Shown one piece after another: positions 38,162 to 49,781 of a DNA stretch of 64,000 nucleotides (the first letter of the stretch is position 1; the number at the start of each line of letters is the position of its first letter). The DNA lies in contig CAJNOJ010000242.1 in NCBI GenBank assembly GCA_905250025.1, positions 92,356-156,355 of the forward strand, in the 5' to 3' direction. The notes under the pieces were generated by a model that was not told the DNA's origin, searched no databases, and saw only the letters and a program-made list of their open reading frames with translations. Position numbers and translations under genes: made by a program. The DNA comes from Adineta ricciae (lineage: Eukaryota; Rotifera; Eurotatoria; Adinetida; Adinetidae).

Positions 38162-39689
38162 ATGACCAACAGTGACGAAATTACTGTAACAACAAAATCA
38201 ACAGCAATTATCAATACTAGTGCTGGATCAGCTCTTTCAAATACAAAGGCACTCCTCGATGATCCAAATTGGAAAGAAAAATTGAAATTACCACCCAAAG
38301 ATAGCCGACCAAAAACATCCGATGTTACCAACACCAAGGGACACAGTTTCGAAGATTATTGTCTTAAACGAGAATTGCTTATGGGTAAGCAAATGACCAA
38401 CGATCTGCTCTACAATTAATGCATATGCTTTGTTTTTGTCTAGGTATCTATGAAAAGGGCTGGGAAAAACCATCACCAGTTCAAGAACAATCGATTCCAA
38501 TTGCTTTGACCGGCCGCGATGTTCTCGCTCGAGCAAAAAATGGTACAGGTAAAACAGGCGCCTACACTATCCCAATTATTGAACGAATCGATCCAACTAA
38601 AAATGTCATTCAAGCAATTATCCTGGTTCCAACTCGAGAACTAGCCTTACAAACCAGTGCCATCTGCATGGAATTGTCTAAACACATTCAATTACGTGTG
38701 ATGGTCACCACAGGTGGTACATCATTACGTGAAGATATTACACGTTTACAAGAAGTTGTGCACATCATGATTGCCACACCTGGTCGCTTGTTAGATTTGG
38801 TGAACAAAAACTTAGCTAAAATCGATGCTTGCCGTGTGATTGTTTTGGATGAAGCTGATAAATTACTCTCACAAGATTACAATCATCTTTTGGATGAATT
38901 ATTGTATGCTATGCCAAACGATCGACAAGTCATGCTTTTCTCAGCGACATTCCCATTGACAGTCGATGATTTCATCAAGAAACATATGAAACAAGCCTAT
39001 GAAATTAACTTAATGGACGAATTAACGCTCAAAGGTATTACACAATACTATGCTTTCGTTCAAGAACGTCAAAAGATCCATTGTCTAAATACACTCTTTT
39101 CCAAAGTAACCTACTCGACGAAAAAAAACCGATCATTGATTGAACCCATTTTGTCTTCTGTTTAGTTACAAATTAACCAATCAATTATTTTCTGTAATTC
39201 AACACAACGTGTTGAACTTTTAGCCAAAAAAATAACTGAATTAGGTTACAATTGTTATTATATTCATTCAAAGATGCGACAAGAACATCGCAATCGTGTC
39301 TTTCACGATTTCCGTACTGGTCTTTGTCGTAATCTTGTTTGTTCAGATTTGTTTACCCGTGGTATTGACATTCAAGCTGTAAATGTTGTGATTAACTTCG
39401 ATTTTCCTCGTTTCAGTGAAACATATCTGTAAGACATGACGAATGTTTCGCTTTCATTTCAACACTCTATCATTTTAGTCATCGTATTGGTCGCTCGGGC
39501 CGTTTCGGTCACTTAGGTCTTGCCATCAGTTTAATTACACACGAAGATCGATTTGCTGTACACAAAATCGAACAAGAATTAGGTACAGAAATTCAACCAA
39601 TTCCTCGTCACATCGAAGAGGATTTGTATGTGGCTAAGACACCAGCTCTCGAACATACAATGGACGATCAACATCTTTCAGATAAATGA
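38162..39689 (+). CDS. DDX6: DDX6/Me31B/Dhh1 DEAD-box RNA helicase, copy 1
   Basis: Exons: 38162-38384, 38444-39105, 39166-39428, 39479-39689 (452 residues). All helicase motifs are present: Q motif [16 protein letters not shown], motif [31 protein letters not shown], the [14 protein letters not shown] region and [30 protein letters not shown] and [14 protein letters not shown] mark the DDX6 subfamily, which acts in mRNA decapping and translational repression in P-bodies. This copy is the more derived one: [20 protein letters not shown] and a divergent tail without the YVAEY motif. It lies in tandem with copy 2 and has identical intron positions. Confidence 0.96.
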
Positions 39690-40164
39690 ACAGTCAGATA
39701 TTTTTCTCTTCTCTGTGTGTGTGTATGTTTTACTAGTCAAACAAAAGCAAACCCATCAGATATGATTTCGACATAATTTTATCCTTCGTTTCTTTTTTTC
39801 CTCTTGCATATCATTGTGATTACAAACGTTTTTATTTTATTGTATTGTTCGATGATGGATTATAAAGAAAATAACAACAACGCTAAGACAAACCGTTTAG
39901 ATTCTCTAAATGTTTTTCTTCTTCTTCTTTCTTCTCTTTTTCTAAAAACACACTCAACAACATCGAATTATTTTATTCTTTAGATTGTTAAGAATACAAA
40001 AGAAATTCGAAATTTTTTTCTTCGATTGACATTCGATATTTATCTATCTATTTCAAACTTATCGCATTTGTTTTTCATTGGCTATATTGAGAAAATCATA
40101 TTCGTTTGGAATTGTACATATATTCCGTTTTTTGAATTCTTCTCCATTCTCCTTCACTTCAACG
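39690..40164. other. Spacer between tandem DDX6 copies
   Basis: It contains the 3' UTR of copy 1 and the 5' region of copy 2. TTTATTCTTTAG ending at 39983 is a possible acceptor. The open frame before 40165 lacks an ATG, so I did not extend copy 2 into it. Confidence 0.4.
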
Positions 40165-41760
40165 ATGCTTGGTGTCCCATCCGGAGGCAAAGCCTCATCT
40201 ACTCTGCCATTCTCTGCCAGCAATTTCCCCGGCAATCCATCAACGATGACCGATGGCAATGACAACAATAAAATGAATAATGGAAACGCATCAGCAATCA
40301 ACAAAGATGATCCCGATTGGAAGTCAAAATTGAACCTTCCAGAAGTAGATCGGCGAGCAAGAACATCCGATGTTACAAATACAAGTGGCCATGACTTTGA
40401 AGATTATTGTCTTAAACGAGAATTACTTATGGGTAAAACACATCGACACACAAATATCTTTAACTTTCTTTTCCTTGTAGGTATCTATGAGAAGGGCTGG
40501 GAAAAGCCCTCACCTATTCAAGAGCATTCAATTCCGATTGCTCTAACTGGTCGTGATGTTCTCGCTCGAGCAAAAAACGGTACAGGTAAAACAGGCGCCT
40601 ACACTATCCCAATTATTGAACGAATCGATCCAACTAAAAATGCCATTCAAGCAATTATCCTGGTTCCCACTCGAGAACTAGCCTTACAAACCAGTGCCAT
40701 CTGCATGGAATTGTCTAAACATATTCATCTTCGTGTGATGGTCACCACAGGTGGTACATCATTACGTGAAGATATTACACGTTTACAAGAAGTTGTGCAC
40801 ATCATGATTGCCACACCTGGTCGTTTATTAGATTTAGTTAAAAAAAACTTAGCAAAACTTGATTCATGTCGTGTGATTGTTTTGGACGAGGCTGATAAAT
40901 TACTCTCACAAGATTTTAATCATTTATTAGATGACGTTATTTTTTATTTACCTCAAGATCGGCAAATCATGTTATATTCTGCAACATTTCCATTGACAGT
41001 CGATGATTTCATTAAGAAACACATGAGAAATCCGTATGAAATCAATTTAATGGAAGAACTCACACTGAAAGGTATTACCCAATACTATGCATTTGTGCAA
41101 GAGCGTCAAAAGGTCCACTGTTTAAATACATTGTTTTCTAAAGTAACAAAGAGACTTTTACTTTGTGATATTTCGATAAGGTTCATCTTGAATTTAGTTA
41201 CAAATCAATCAATCAATTATTTTCTGTAATTCAACACAACGTGTTGAGCTTTTAGCAAAGAAAATCACTGATCTTGGGTATTCATGCTACTATATTCATT
41301 CGAAAATGCGTCAAGATCATCGCAATCGTGTCTTTCATGATTTCCGTACTGGTCTCTGTCGTAATCTTGTTTGTTCCGACTTATTCACCCGTGGCATTGA
41401 TATTCAAGCTGTAAATGTTGTGATTAATTTTGATTTTCCAAAATTAAGCGAAACCTATTTGTAAGTCTCGATGAATGGAAGTTCTTCTTAAAAACATCTC
41501 TGCTCATCTTTTTCTCCAATAGACATCGCATTGGTCGCTCAGGTCGCTTTGGTCATTATGGTATTGCAATAAGTCTTATAACTTATGAGGATCGCTTTTC
41601 ATTACATAAAATCGAACAAGAACTGGGTACTGAAATTCAGCCGATTCCGAAACAAATTGATCCATCACTTTATGTTGCTGAATATCAAATGGGTGGAGAC
41701 AATCCTGGTGATAAACAACAAGAGGGCCAAGCGAGTGCTTCTGCTCAGAAAAACTCATAA
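40165..41760 (+). CDS. DDX6: DDX6/Me31B/Dhh1 DEAD-box RNA helicase, copy 2
   Basis: Exons: 40165-40432, 40481-41142, 41198-41460, 41523-41760 (476 residues; human about 483). Motifs are as in copy 1, and this copy is closer to canonical DDX6: [59 protein letters not shown], and the tail [14 protein letters not shown]. An ATG at 40246 (MTDGNDNN) is an alternative start that would remove 27 residues. Exon 2 is 662 bp in both copies, and the segment 40555-40823 differs from copy 1 at only seven sites. Confidence 0.96.
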
Positions 41761-42893
41761 ATTATCAAAAAACAAAAAAAGACAAATAGAAATCACAACA
41801 AAGAACATAGTCGATGTTGTACAGTTTTTTTCTCTTCTAAATTTGTTTTGTTTTTCTTCTTTTCTTCTTCTTCTTCTTCTTCCGGTTCATAAATTGCATC
41901 TGCCATTACCAGCAAAATAAAACTCTCCTCTTTTTTCCTTCGCCCATTCAGTCTTCTTCTGATTTTTCCTCAACTTCAAATCTTTTATTTCGTCGTTCTG
42001 ATTTTTTTTTCTTCGTCTCTTCTCCGTTGTCTTGTTACTTGTTCTATCTGAACGTTGTTCTTTTTCGTACCAACTCATCTCACAGCTGTAATTCGACACT
42101 GGCGTAGATTTGTGAGATTATCACTGGTTCAAAACAATACTACTGTAATTGTTCTCTTTCATTTTCTTTTGTTCTCCTTTTCTCTTTTCCTTCATTTTCA
42201 TTATCAGCAGTACTTGTCATTGCGATCTCATTTCTCTTGCCGAACCCAAAACCACTTCTTCTTCTGTGTTCTAGTCGAACACATTCGGCAATTGTTTACT
42301 TTCTTTCGTGTTTTGTATTGTCCGCTCATGTAGTCTCTATTCGTATGTGTCAAGTCTTGTCTAGTTTCTTGTCTCATGTATGTTTTCTTCTCTGCACGCA
42401 AGTGAATATAAATATATATGTATGTGTGTGTGAGTGTGTGTGTGTAAATCTATCGGATGAGAGAAAAAACTCGGTTTTTTTGAATTCCCGTTGTTTCCGA
42501 TGAAACTGAAAAAAGAATTTGCTTTTTTTCGTCACTGCGTGCATATGTGTTTTAAAATTTGATTCCTTCTCAGACACGCACACATAGATATGTATCAGAT
42601 GTATTCTCTCTCTCTCTTTCTCTCGCTGTTTTTGATATTCGAATATGAATGTTTGTGAATCTTGTTTGGCTTTTTGATGTGCAAGTTGAGAGAAGAGTGT
42701 TTTACAGCCAAGTGAGAAAATGTGTTTTTTTTTTAAAACTTTGTATCAACACCATCAACAAAAAAAGCAAATTGAAACAAAACAAAATGAAACATCAATA
42801 AAAATATATGAACATCTACACTAAAAGATGATAACACCATGAATTTCTAGTCTTCCTTCATTTGATGATCGTTTATTCTTTACCTTTTAGAAC
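41761..42893. other. Intergenic between DDX6 copy 2 and MRG15
   Basis: Strongly pyrimidine-rich on the plus strand, with a CTT run at 41861-41882 and a CT run at about 42605-42622. AATAAA occurs at 42798-42803. A clean acceptor (TACCTTTTAG) ends at 42890, three bases before the MRG15 ATG. No gene is seen; long frames here are low-complexity. Confidence 0.45.
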
Positions 42894-44393
42894 ATGACGG
42901 CCAAACCATTGTTTACTATTAGTATGTTATTCAATAAGGAAAACGATTTCTATCGAAGATTCTTTTAGACGAACCGGTCTTTGCCTTGCACCAAGGAAAA
43001 ACATACAAGGCAAAAGTTAGTATGAATAAGAAAGTTAATCAAAGAATTTCCATTCATTTCCTTACAGATCCTCGAGTCTAAACTCGACGAAGAAATAAAC
43101 GAATGGCAATACTACATTCATTATGACGGTTGGAACAAAAAGTATCTACTTTTCTTCTAAATGTTCGTTTGAGAAATGCAAATTTATTGTTGACTAGATG
43201 GGACACCTGGGCGCAAGCAGATGTGTTGCAAAAACGAACGGAGAAGACTGAAGAATTGTTCAATAAAATGAACGTGGCAACGTAAGATAATGTTCAAGCG
43301 ATTTCTAATGTTTTTCTTTTGTAAATTTATTCAGGAAGAAAAGTGATTCACGTAAATCTAGTGGAAGTAAATCAAACAATAAGCGTTCGACGATCACTCA
43401 AAGTGATATCGCATCTCAAATGCAATTGAGCGCAGCTGATGACAGTCATGATTCGAATTCAACAAGTACAACATCAAGTAACTGCAATTGATATTTGAAT
43501 ATGATCGACGAGAATCTTTCGTTCGTTGTATAGAAGAAAATAATAAACGAGCAAGAAAACGACAACGTACCGATTCAATTGAAAAATTGAAAACCTTTGA
43601 AAATAAAGTTGTGATTGAAATTAAACTACCCGATGAAATTAAAAATTATCTTTCACATGATTGGAATTTGATCAATAATGAACATAAAGTAAAAAGAAGG
43701 ACGACACTTTCATCAGTTCAACATGATATATTCTTTCGATATTCTAGCTTTTGACAATTCCTTGTCAACCATCAGTCGAAGAGATTACAAATCTCTATCG
43801 ACAATCAAAAGCAAACAAACAAAAAGCAGCTGAAGCGTACGAGATCTTCTCGACAAATGAAAACAACCAACGAATGACTTCATTTTTTCATTTCAGTGAA
43901 CATACAATCCATTTCTCTGAAAGTATTATCACTTACTTTGATACAGCATTATCAACAATGTTATTATATGCAGTCGAGAGGCCTCAATACAAACAAGTAA
44001 ACGATATCTATGCTTAATCACTGAATCTAAACCGAGTTCTTCATTTTTAGTTACAAGAAAGTCATGGAATTGGTGACAAAGCACAACCATCGACAATATA
44101 TGGCATCATTCATCTTTTGCGTTTGATGAGTATGTGAATAAACTTGCAGTTGAGAATCGAAGAGAGATGAAAACTTTCCTGTAGGTCAATTAGGATCGAT
44201 CTTAGCATATTCGCCACTTGAACAAACCGAAGTCGATTTCTTACTTGGTCATATTGATGATTTTAATCGGTAAGATCTTTTTCAGAATGAATTTCTAAAA
44301 CGAAGATGTATTTGTAGGTTTCTGGAGAAAAACATTAAGAGTTGGACCAATGATGATGACTATCAAAGCAATTCAGTTAGTCAAACTGAATAA
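42894..44393 (+). CDS. MORF4L1: MRG15/MORF4L1-type chromodomain and MRG-domain protein
   Basis: Exons: 42894-42921, 42969-43015, 43068-43141, 43198-43281, 43335-43477, 43534-43688, 43748-43996, 44051-44129, 44185-44269, 44318-44393 (339 residues, near human MRG15). The N-terminal chromodomain (about 10-75) has YYIHYDGWNKKWDTWA with the aromatic residues that read methylated H3K36. A Ser/Lys-rich linker follows. The MRG domain (about 175-330) contains IEIKLPDEIKNYLSHDW, LLTIPCQPSVEEI, LLYAVERPQY and GIIHLLRLM. MRG15 works in NuA4/TIP60 acetyltransferase and Sin3 deacetylase complexes, and with PALB2 in repair. The acceptor three bases before the ATG implies a very short native 5' leader, or trans-splicing. 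Confidence 0.95.
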
Positions 44394-47063
44394 AATAAAT
44401 GACGTTAATGACTTGTAATCCGTTTTCTATTCGTTAACATTTGTGTCTCGTTTGTCTGCATATCGTGTACAGTTTTGTTGCTCCGATAAATCGGAAGAAG
44501 AAAAAGATTAGAGATGTATTTGGAGTGTGTATTTGTGAATGTGTCTATATCAATGTATGTGTGTGTATATGTACAAAAAAAAAAAGATTTGATTTGTGTA
44601 ATAGAACACAATATATCGCGTAGAAAATGCTGATTTTTATCTTGATTCAAAATAATTGACTATGAAACTATGTGGTCGATCACTTTGTTGCAGTATAATC
44701 AAAGAGAAACAGAGCTTAGCGAAGTTTCAATCGAATGTTGGTTTACTAGAGAAGACTTTCGATCAACAAACATGTGACTAAGATTGTATGATTTGCGGAA
44801 TGCCATTTTAATCGGAAAATTATAATGGCGAAAATCATTTCGTAAACATCAATTGTTCGTTGTAATAGTTGTTGACATTAGCGTGGATTTATAGCTATGA
44901 TAATTATGATCGTCGACGCCGAGTAAATATTCTGTATAGTAAGAATGGTCTTATAATCGTTTAACATCATGTCCTACACATATATGTCGCTCAGAGTGAC
45001 ATTCATATCGAGTTATAGTTGTAGTATAATTTGCATCGTATGGCGCCTATTCAAGTTTGATAGAGAATTAGTAAACAATAGATGGTAGAATTTCGAAGAC
45101 GAGCTGTCGGCTTTTATCATACGTGAACGCTACTCATCGATGTTATAAGCATTGACAAAATCGGTTTATCAGTCTTCAGCTATGGACAATCTACGCAACA
45201 GCTACAACGTCAGAATCAGTGCTGGTAATACAATCATTTTAATTGACTAACCAGAATGGAATATGTCAAAGGACCCATCTCGTCAATTTACTTTCCATTC
45301 GAGCATATCGCAGCTTCGGACTCGAGACGAAACGATAGCCAATTGAATTCTCTTATTAGCACATCCTTTTCCGTATATGAAACATTGGCAAATATCAGCT
45401 AGAATAAATAACAATGAAAATCTTCTTTGATTCGTACTTTACTTTATCATCCAACAAACATTCAACAGAGAGAGAATTCCGACGATTGCTGCGTCCATTC
45501 TTGAACTTATTAATAATACTATTGTCTATTGTTCGTAACGATGTGATGAAAAGCATGCATATAGATATTGCAGTCGTTTATTCATAAACTATGATAATTG
45601 CTGACAAAAACAGTCTATTGCTCTATCATTCAGCAAAAAACACTAATGAAGCGTTCACAAAAGAAATGAGTCCTCTCATTACGACATTTCATTGCATCTT
45701 AGTAGGAAAACGTCTTTTCGTAGAGAAATATTTGTTTATTTTCTTAGCGCATCTGCATGTCAGGCATATCAATGTTTTATTGATCCGACAAATCACAATG
45801 AATATGTAGTTGGGTACACAGCTTAAATCTGTATCACTAAATGTAAATGTACGTGCGTGTATGTGTGCACAAAAGATTTAAGTTGTATAATGAAACACAG
45901 TACATGACATAGGAATTGTTTTCTTCTCTGTTTCTGTTTCGTTCTTCTTCTTTTACTTGAACCAAGTTCAAATTGAGGTCATCAATGTAGTATACATGGA
46001 ACTTTCCCTGTTCCTTTTTTTTCTCTCGTTTTTTTTTTCTCCTTCGTTCGTTACGTTCATATTTCTATAATGGATGAACGAACAAAAAGAAAGAGGAAAA
46101 AAGGCGAGAAAGAGAAGAGACCTATGTAGACGCATTATTACTATTACTTTCGAGAAGAAAAATAGCTAAGTCTAATCGCTAGATAAAGTCTTGCTAGACT
46201 TATGCTCTATTTCTTCTGCTTCCTTCTTAGTTGTCAACAAGTCAGTTTCTTTTTTTCATTTTCTCGCGTACAAATCAATAGCGTCGACGAAGAAATCGAT
46301 GTAGCCAGAAGTGACATTATTCTCTCCTGTGCAAATATTGACTGACGTAAGTTTTGTCTGTTTACTGAACAATACAATAACAAGTCAGATGCATAGACCA
46401 AAATATCCAGCAGACTTGCTGCCTAAAGTGATCTATTATCTGATGATTGCTTGATTTGTTATTGCACTGACAATATATGCTCTGACTGACATGCACATTT
46501 ACTATTTAATTCCCTATGGTAATAAAACAGCAGAGACCTACTCTTTGTTTTGTTTTCTTAATCCTCTGCAATTGATATTATTCTTGTCAGTGAAGACATG
46601 CTTTCGTTATTTATCGAACCGAGCACAAACATTTGTTTTTGCTCGAATTGAAAAAAAAAAGACTCGGTAGTAAAATAGGTAAGACAATCGATAGACGAGC
46701 ACGTTATATAATGCAACTATTTTATTTCTGTTTTGCCATTTGTCGTTTTATATTGCTAGAAGTTAGAATTGAATGTCATTTGCATTTATCTTATAACTTT
46801 CTCGATACATCTATTCATATATAAACTTATCGAAAATAGCTATTCAGTCGGTCGTCTTAATGTGATATATATAAGATGATTGTAGTCGTCGATTCTATCA
46901 CCTCGTCGTCTATAACTATTTAAATTCTTTCTTCTTTTTGTTTTGCGTTCTTTTCTCGCTTCATTTCTTGCCTGCCCTACTCTCAAAGAAAAATTTAAAA
47001 GTCACCCATTTTCACTCTTTATGATACTTTAGACGTTTGAATTTGCTTAAAACAGAAGAAAGA
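44394..47063. other. 2.7-kb intergenic region between MRG15 and LDLa/claudin-like gene
   Basis: No coding frame is supported. The segment at about 44425-44640 (MRG15 3' flank, TGTATGTGTGTG stretch) has a diverged match at about 45730-45920. The promoter of the next gene lies towards the right end, with an acceptor (ATACTTTAG) ending at 47032. Confidence 0.4.
45730..45920 (+). repeat. Diverged copy of MRG15 3'-flanking sequence
   Basis: Shared blocks with 44425-44640 occur in the same order: TCTGCAT, a GAT(A)CAAATC-like block, GTATGTGTG, AAAGATTT, and TAATAGAACACA versus TAATGAAACACA. It suggests an old local duplication. The match was judged by eye only. Confidence 0.35.
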
Positions 47064-48727
47064 ATGAATCATTGTGTTCGATTATTATTATTATTCACTC
47101 CATCGTTAGCTGCTCTCGGCTTACTTGGAATAGCATTCGCTACCAACTGGTGGACTATTGCATTAGAAAAAGTAAGCAATTCGCTTAGCTCACGATTGAC
47201 TTCTGCATGGTAAACATGTCTTCATCTTTCAGAATATTCCCAAAGATAGTTCGTTTAATTCTCCAAGTGACGACCGCACTCAATCGATCTTAATTCGTGT
47301 ACCCGTCTCACGTGGCCTATTTTCGGAGTGCAGTGCATATCGTAATGTCAAAGTGCTCGTTTCGGATACGTTTGACTTTCGTCCAAACTTCACTCTGATC
47401 GAAATTGACAAATTAGAACAAGAAAACTGCACAACTGAACAATTTCAATGTGTAACAGGCGTGGCTATCGCCCGTCCAGTAACACGCTGTATCGATAATC
47501 AACGTCGATGTAATCGTATCGTTGATTGCGAAGATAAAAGTGATGAAACCAATTGTTCTGGTACGAATGCTGTGCATGATCACGAATTCTTTCAATGTCC
47601 AACGGGTTATATGAAATGTCAAGATAAGAAATCGTGCTATCGACCTAATGAACAAACATGTGGTACGAGACATAATTGAATCAGAAGAATATTGAATGAT
47701 TTCTATGCACGAGTTTGCTTTTTCTAGATGGCGTTTCGAATTGTATTGATGATTCAGATGAAATGAATTGTAATGCAGAGAAATGTCAACAAAACAAACA
47801 TGTCTTCTGTCCTCGAGATGGTAAATGTGCCCGACGAGATAATTCGAAACGGTATAATTCAATAAGAATTCATTATTAATATTCAAATGTTTCCTATTTT
47901 CAAAGATGTGATGGTATTGTCGATTGTGCCGATCATTCAGACGAAGACAACTGTCAACGCTGTAATGGAGATCTATCGATTATTTCATGTGATTCAAAAT
48001 GTAAATTATACACCGCAAAATAGAATTTCCAGCTGATATGTTCTTTTTTGCAGGTTTTCGCAGTGACTATCGATGTGACGATATAGTTCATTGTTCAAAT
48101 TTTCAGGACGAACTTGGTTGTGATGATTATACAACAAGCACATCAGCACGACATAAGAAATTTTTGCACAGTGATCTATCGTGTATGGAACAACGTTTTA
48201 ACCCATTTCGTATACATCCACCAACTATTTCGAACGCATCATTAAAATCCTATTCGGAACCACAGCAACGCGTCGAATATTTAAATACAGTTTTCTATCT
48301 CCAATTAGTCGTTTTCTATGGTATCGTTGGCGGGTTGATCTTTCTTTTATTGGCAGTCGTATCATTATTCTTCTTTGGTTGTTGCCGCCGACATTGTATT
48401 GGTGTGCCGTTCTTCTTCTATGGCTTATGGATGTTTTTAGCATGGGTGTTGATCATGATTGGGTTGGGCACGTTTGCCGCCATGTGGTTTTGGCAAAAGC
48501 AAACTGTTTTAGATGCAGGAAAGAGTTTACCAAGCGAAATCATGATCCATGAAAGAAATCCGACCTTACGACATATCGAATTCTTCGGTTTAAGCTTTTG
48601 GTTAGCATGCGGCGCGGCACTGTCAACATTTATTGGATTGCTATTGTCATGTTGTGTTTGTTGTACACTTGGTTCATCACGTGCCGACGATAAAGAATAT
48701 GAAATCATGCATATGCATGCGTACTAA
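47064..48727 (+). CDS. Four-helix claudin/PMP22-like protein with LDL-receptor class A repeats
   Basis: Exons: 47064-47171, 47233-47662, 47728-47851, 47906-48000, 48054-48727 (476 residues). A first hydrophobic helix (about 6-30) ends in the ATNWWTI motif, like the W of claudin/PMP22 proteins. The first extracellular loop carries about four LDLa modules: CNRIVDCEDKSDETNC, CDGVSNCIDDSDEMNC, CDGIVDCADHSDEDNC, and a degenerate YRCDDIVHCSNFQDELGC. The first three keep the Ca-binding DxSDE signature. Three more helices follow at about 335-360, 366-398 and 428-457, with a short tail. The architecture suggests a junctional or lipoprotein-binding tetraspan protein. I recall LDLa-claudin proteins in other invertebrates but cannot name an ortholog. 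Confidence 0.85.
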
Positions 48728-49781
48728 GTAGACACAAATGAAATCTAGTTATTGATGTTGTTCTTTTATTTGTTATGTAGAATTTGTCATTGTCTATCGA
48801 AGCTCAATCTCACCGCGTTTCTCTTCTCTACTTCTTTTTTTTAAATTTCTAGTCAAATATGTTTGTGTATTGCTCTTTTATCCATTTAAAATCATTGTAT
48901 TCTATGTATAGGTATATTATTCCAACTTTATTAATGATTAGTGATCAGAAAAACAAAAGAATTTTTACTGTCTTATAACAAAGAAAAATATATAGATAAT
49001 AAAATTTGCTTCTTTAAAATAGAAAGAAAAACAAGTCTCCGTCTTTGAGCCCATGGGTAGATTCACCGAAAGTCAATGTCACCTCGTGCATTCTACGAGC
49101 ATAAATTACTCATTTTTTTCTCAAAGATAAAAAAGAAATCTTCCAAATGACTATTTCGGAATCTTTTATGCGATGAAATTTAACTACGTAAATCGCAGTC
49201 TATGGTTAGCAACGAAACGAATGACAATGAACGATCTAATTACTGTTTATGTTAATACATCTTTTTTTCCTTCGACTAATAAATATGAACAGAAGAATGT
49301 ATGAATGAATGTGTCTTTTTTTATTCTTCTTGCATTTTAATATTTATGACGAAATTTAAAGTAACGACGTAGAAACGAAGGGACGCTTGAGATAAGTGCA
49401 AGTAAAATATTCATCAAACAAAATGTTACCTAGAAATTAATTAAGGTAATAAGATGAGATTATTTTTAACCTGCCCATACGCTCTGTCACTTGATCAAAA
49501 CCAGAATCGTGGCTCAGCCACATTCAAAACTGGAGTAGAAGAACATTGAAAGAAAAGAATTTGATTTCATCGAAGTTTTGATGAAAAATAAATAAATGTA
49601 TTATAAGATAAATATATTCCGGATAGTTCATGTAAATTGTTTCTCTCGGAAACAGAAAACAAATCACAAAAATAAGAAAGTTTATACAAGAGAATTTCTT
49701 GTGCGATTCAATTTCAATGAAAGACACAAATGCCTGCATGAGAAGAATATTTCGTCTGTGCTGTATAAAGTTCGGTTTGTT
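48728..49781. other. Intergenic between convergent LDLa and NIM1 genes
   Basis: Two 3' UTRs meet here. AATAAA at 48998-49003 is a likely poly(A) signal for the plus-strand gene. No coding frame is supported. Confidence 0.45.

Noticed and set aside
40078-40164. N-terminal extension of DDX6 copy 2
   Set aside because: The frame there has no ATG; the first ATG is at 40165, and the upstream residues are not DDX6-like.
41861-42622. CTT and CT runs as functional elements
   Set aside because: They look like simple microsatellites in an intergenic pyrimidine-rich tract.
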